DNA of 6,923 nt, from positions 1 to 6,923 of the forward strand of contig CADBRK010000067.1 of assembly GCA_902797065.1 (NCBI GenBank), read 5' to 3'. The stretch comes from an uncultured Ruminococcus sp. GTDB taxonomy: Bacteria > Bacillota > Clostridia > Oscillospirales > Acutalibacteraceae. The translations under genes and the position numbers were made by a program. The notes under the pieces were generated by a model. That model was not told the origin of the DNA. It did no database searches and saw only the letters and a list, made by a program, of their open reading frames with translations. Below, piece by piece: positions 4,569-6,923 of the stretch; position 1 is the stretch's first letter; each line of letters begins with the position of its first letter.

Positions 4569-6020
4569 ATGGCTAAGAAAAAACTATCAACCGCAGGAAG
4601 AGTTCTTGCAGTTATGCTCGTACTTGCAATGATGTTTGCGGTTATCGGAAGCATAAGCGCTTCTGCGGACACGTTTGGCAAAACGATCTATGTCAAGACA
4701 ACAAAAACAACAACGCCGTACTTGTACTATTGGGTAGACGGCGGCGCAAGCAATCCGACGTGGCCGGGTACAGCGATGAAGTCGGAGGGTAACGATACGT
4801 ACTCTCTCGATCTTCCGTACGACATCGGCGAACTCACAGGTATTATCGTGAATAAGGACAACGGCGGCACAGACGACAGCAAGCTTACCGGCAACGTCGA
4901 AAACATTACCGGCAATCTTTATGATGTGGACAGCAGTACATGGTCAATGTACGACACAAGCGGTATTAAGATCACCTCCTTCGGCGGCAGCCCCGAATCG
5001 CCGCAGTATATCGGTGCGTCTATTACGCTTTCTATGGACGCAGAGGGCGGCAGCGGAGATCTGCAGTTCAAGATCTCGGTCAGCGGCGCAGCAGACGCAG
5101 TTCTGTCCGATTATTCGTCAAAGAAGTCTGTGATCTGGAACCCCGACAAAGAGGGTACTTATACCGTACTCTTTGAAGTAAAGGACAGCTCGGGCGAAAC
5201 AAACAGCCGCAGTGTTGACTATGTTATCAAGGATGCTGCGAATGCGGAAGATCCTATTTTCCTTAACGCATCTCCTTCGAACGGTGCGGAGATCAAAAAG
5301 GGCGGCTCTACTACATTGACGATCAACGGCGCAGGCGGTAAGATCAACAACAACATTCTGTTCTATAAGGCAGAGGTTTACGACGCAAGCGGCGCACTTG
5401 TCAATACACCTTACTACACAACAAGCAATAAGATCACATTCAACGCAGACAACGGCGGCGAATATACCGTAAAGATGTTTGTTCAGAGCAACTCTCAGAA
5501 CAACAAGACTGTTGACGCTTCTTATACCTATAAGGCAGTTGACAATCCGACGAGCGATACTTCTACAGAGATCGAAACGGATACATCAACAGTGAAGGAT
5601 ACATCTACGGATACTTCAACGGTAACAGATACTTCAACTGCAACCGATACATCTACCGTAACCGATACTTCAACGGCAACAGATACATCAACAGTTAAAG
5701 ACACATCTACGGATACATCGACCGTAACGGATACATCAACGGTTAAAGACACATCTACGGATACATCAACTGTAACGGATACTTCAACATCATCAGATGA
5801 TACATCTACCGAGGTAGATACCGATATTCCGGGCGACGTTGACCGTTCGGGCAAGGCTGATATTAAGGATGCATATCTGCTCCAGAGCGCAGCTCTCGGC
5901 AAGATCAAGCTGACGAGCGCGCAGATCGCAAGAGGCGACGTTAACCATGACGGATTTATTACTCTGAAGGATGCTTCTATGGTTCAGAGGGCTGCGTCGG
6001 GTATCGAAAAGCTGTCATAA
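4569..6020 (+). CDS. Secreted dockerin protein with CBM26 starch-binding module and Ig-like domains (non-catalytic)
   Basis: 483 residues. A signal peptide (KKK near the start, hydrophobic core 12-29, predicted cut ASA|D at 33/34) sends it outside the cell. Residues about 38-128 form a CBM26-type starch-binding module with YYW (53-55) and PTWPGTAM (63-70). Two beta-rich Ig-like modules follow (about 133-222 and 226-323), the first resembling Y_Y_Y-type Ig folds. A Thr/Ser/Asp repeat linker spans about 328-419. The C-terminus is a type I dockerin (422-483) with two calcium loops, DVDRSGKADIKD (423-434) and DVNHDGFITLKD (457-468). No glycosidase domain is present. Likely role (inference): a starch-adherence subunit that docks to a cohesin scaffoldin in an amylosome-like complex, comparable in concept to the Ruminococcus bromii dockerin-bearing starch-binding (Sas) proteins. 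The start is supported by AAAGGAGGA 9 bases upstream. Codon use resembles the ilv genes, so recent transfer is not evident. A GH13 gene follows 91 bases downstream. Confidence 0.88.
   Translation: MAKKKLSTAGRVLAVMLVLAMMFAVIGSISASADTFGKTIYVKTTKTTTPYLYYWVDGGASNPTWPGTAMKSEGNDTYSLDLPYDIGELTGIIVNKDNGGTDDSKLTGNVENITGNLYDVDSSTWSMYDTSGIKITSFGGSPESPQYIGASITLSMDAEGGSGDLQFKISVSGAADAVLSDYSSKKSVIWNPDKEGTYTVLFEVKDSSGETNSRSVDYVIKDAANAEDPIFLNASPSNGAEIKKGGSTTLTINGAGGKINNNILFYKAEVYDASGALVNTPYYTTSNKITFNADNGGEYTVKMFVQSNSQNNKTVDASYTYKAVDNPTSDTSTEIETDTSTVKDTSTDTSTVTDTSTATDTSTVTDTSTATDTSTVKDTSTDTSTVTDTSTVKDTSTDTSTVTDTSTSSDDTSTEVDTDIPGDVDRSGKADIKDAYLLQSAALGKIKLTSAQIARGDVNHDGFITLKDASMVQRAASGIEKLS
5556..5825 (+). repeat. 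Tandem repeat encoding the TDTST linker, with 48-bp higher-order units
   Basis: This encodes residues 330-419, built from six-residue DTSTVT/DTSTAT-like steps. A 16-residue unit, VKDTSTDTSTVTDTST, occurs three times (5592-5639, 5694-5741, 5742-5789). The last two are directly adjacent and identical at 44 of 48 bases, pointing to a fairly recent duplication. The protein product is an extended acidic Thr/Ser-rich spacer, a likely O-glycosylation substrate, between the Ig-like modules and the dockerin. Confidence 0.9.
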
Positions 6021-6042
6021 TCATCTATAATCAATAACTAAC

Positions 6043-6088
6043 GGCAGTATGGGACGGTCGCATAATCGGGCTATACTGCCATTATGCG
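6043..6088 (+). promoter_or_regulatory. Two interlocking inverted repeats before the amylase gene: possible RNA switch or pseudoknot
   Basis: GGCAGTAT (6043-6050) is perfectly complementary to ATACTGCC (6073-6080), extendable by G-U and G-C (6051-6052 with 6071-6072). CGCATAAT (6059-6066) is perfectly complementary to ATTATGCG (6081-6088). The second left arm lies in the loop of the first hairpin, and the right arms abut at 6080/6081. The two helices therefore form either a pseudoknot or alternative hairpins. The structure ends 6 bases before AAGGAG (6095-6100). There is no T-tract, so it is not a standard terminator. It could control amylase translation or stabilise a processed mRNA end. Confidence 0.6.
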
Positions 6089-6094
6089 GTTAAA

Positions 6095-6100
6095 AAGGAG
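6095..6100 (+). promoter_or_regulatory. Ribosome binding site of the GH13 gene
   Basis: AAGGAG lies 11 bases before ATG 6112, and a second AAGG (6103-6106) lies 5 bases before it. No other start codon in this frame near here precedes the signal peptide, so 6112 is well supported. Confidence 0.7.
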
Positions 6101-6111
6101 TGAAGGTTCAC

Positions 6112-6923
6112 ATGACATTCAAACGAGTAATTGCATTTCTGCTCAGCGCAGTTATAATGGCGTTTGTGGCTATGTTCACAACAAGCGCGGCAGACGATAA
6201 GTCAAAAGGCATCACGGTTCACTACTATTGCGAAGAAGGTTCCCCTACGATTTATTACTGGAACAGTCTGCCGAAGAATATAGAGACGGATTATCCGGGC
6301 GTTGCAATGGATAAAGACCCCGATATGGGCAGCAACTGGTATAAATACACCTTCGACAACCTCACCAAGGTGAATATGCAGTTCATAGTGGGCGACAGCA
6401 GGACACCCGAGCTTACAAGGACAAAGTCGGGCGAATACTGGTACTACAAAAACACATGGAAGGATAAAGACCCGATACATACATATGTTAATCCCTACGA
6501 GAGAGGCGACCTCAGAGAGGATTCGATCTACTTCGTTGTTACAACAAGATTCTATGACGGCGATCCGGATAATAACGTACACTGCTGGGAAGACAAGAAC
6601 TACAACAATCCCGATACCGACCCCGCATGGAGAGGCGATTTCAAAGGGCTTATAGATAAGCTTGATTATATCAAGGCTCTGGGTTTCAGCGCCGTTTGGG
6701 TAACGCCTGTTGTTGAGAACGGCAGCGGCTACGACTACCACGGTTACCATGCTATGGATTTCTCCAAAGTAGACGCAAGGTACGAGAGTGACGGCGCTAC
6801 ATATCAGGATCTTATCGACGCTTGCCATGACAGAGATATGAAGATCATTCAGGACGTTGTATGGAACCACACCGGTAACTTCGGCGAAGCAACATTCTGT
6901 CATCTGTTTACAAAGGAGTACGA
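6112..6923 (+). CDS. Secreted GH13 alpha-amylase-family enzyme with N-terminal CBM26 (3' end outside window)
   Basis: Open from ATG 6112 to the window edge, giving 270 residues. A signal peptide (FKR, hydrophobic core about 6-22, cut near TSAA|D at 27/28) indicates export. Residues about 33-120 are a CBM26 starch-binding module: ITVHYYC, then PTIYYW (45-50), PGVAM (62-66), and EYWYYKNTW (108-116). The GH13 barrel begins about 138 with SIYFVVTTRFYDGD, followed by WRGDFKGLIDKLDYIKALG, GFSAVWVTP (191-199), YDYHGYH (207-213) and conserved region I, DVVWNH (248-253). The nucleophile Asp, acid/base Glu and second catalytic Asp would lie past the edge. Expected role: endo-hydrolysis of alpha-1,4 links in starch outside the cell. 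It follows the dockerin protein by 91 bases with no terminator between, so the two may be co-expressed. Whether it carries a dockerin or surface anchor, and its GH13 subfamily, cannot be told from this part. Confidence 0.92.
   Translation, partial: MTFKRVIAFLLSAVIMAFVAMFTTSAADDKSKGITVHYYCEEGSPTIYYWNSLPKNIETDYPGVAMDKDPDMGSNWYKYTFDNLTKVNMQFIVGDSRTPELTRTKSGEYWYYKNTWKDKDPIHTYVNPYERGDLREDSIYFVVTTRFYDGDPDNNVHCWEDKNYNNPDTDPAWRGDFKGLIDKLDYIKALGFSAVWVTPVVENGSGYDYHGYHAMDFSKVDARYESDGATYQDLIDACHDRDMKIIQDVVWNHTGNFGEATFCHLFTKEY

Noticed and set aside
5556..5825. Possible CRISPR-like repeat array
   Set aside because: Repeats are six-codon periodic, in frame, without unique spacers, and encode a low-complexity linker in a secreted protein.
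5528..5908. Antisense frame rich in VDVSVT repeats
   Set aside because: The repetitive product is only the complement of the TDTST linker repeat, and no signal or start context supports expression.
6202..6903. Antisense open frame opposite the amylase gene
   Set aside because: The + strand reads clearly as CBM26 plus GH13 with the DVVWNH motif. The antisense frame has no recognisable content.

Overview
The window looks like a chromosomal segment of an anaerobic, starch-using Firmicute of the Ruminococcaceae/Oscillospiraceae type (Ruminococcus or [Eubacterium] siraeum-like). This is inferred from three things: a type I dockerin and CBM26 starch-binding modules, which together recall the cellulosome/amylosome-bearing ruminococci; strong AGGAGG-type ribosome binding sites; and a dihydroxy-acid dehydratase of the apparently oxygen-labile type. 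Species cannot be fixed from the sequence alone. All genes are on the + strand.

Left half (1-4294) is core amino-acid metabolism. The 3' end of a ridA-family gene (1-138) is followed by ilvB (262-1920) and ilvN (1935-2435), the large and small subunits of acetolactate synthase, and then ilvD (2575-4248), dihydroxy-acid dehydratase. AHAS makes acetolactate or acetohydroxybutyrate. IlvD performs the dehydration two steps later. The intervening step, IlvC, is not encoded here. RidA removes reactive enamine/imine by-products that arise in the same pathway. A clear intrinsic terminator (4266-4294) closes the ilv block. The ridA-ilvB and ilvN-ilvD spacers each hold an inverted-repeat structure with heptanucleotide repeats at its edges, which the protein-coding content does not explain.

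The gap 4295-4568 is AT-rich, gene-free, and carries a good sigma-A-like promoter (4429-4456) and a strong ribosome binding site.

Right half (4569-6923) is extracellular starch handling. A secreted non-catalytic protein (4569-6020) has the order signal peptide, CBM26, two Ig-like modules, a long Thr/Ser/Asp repeat linker and a C-terminal type I dockerin. Next is the 5' part of a secreted GH13 alpha-amylase-family enzyme with an N-terminal CBM26 (6112 to beyond the window edge). The arrangement suggests a starch-degrading complex in which a starch-binding subunit docks onto a cohesin scaffold encoded elsewhere, beside an amylase. Between these two genes lie two perfect, interlocking 8-bp inverted repeats just upstream of the amylase ribosome binding site. 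They could form a pseudoknot or alternative hairpins, and they are the most interesting unexplained non-coding signal in the window.
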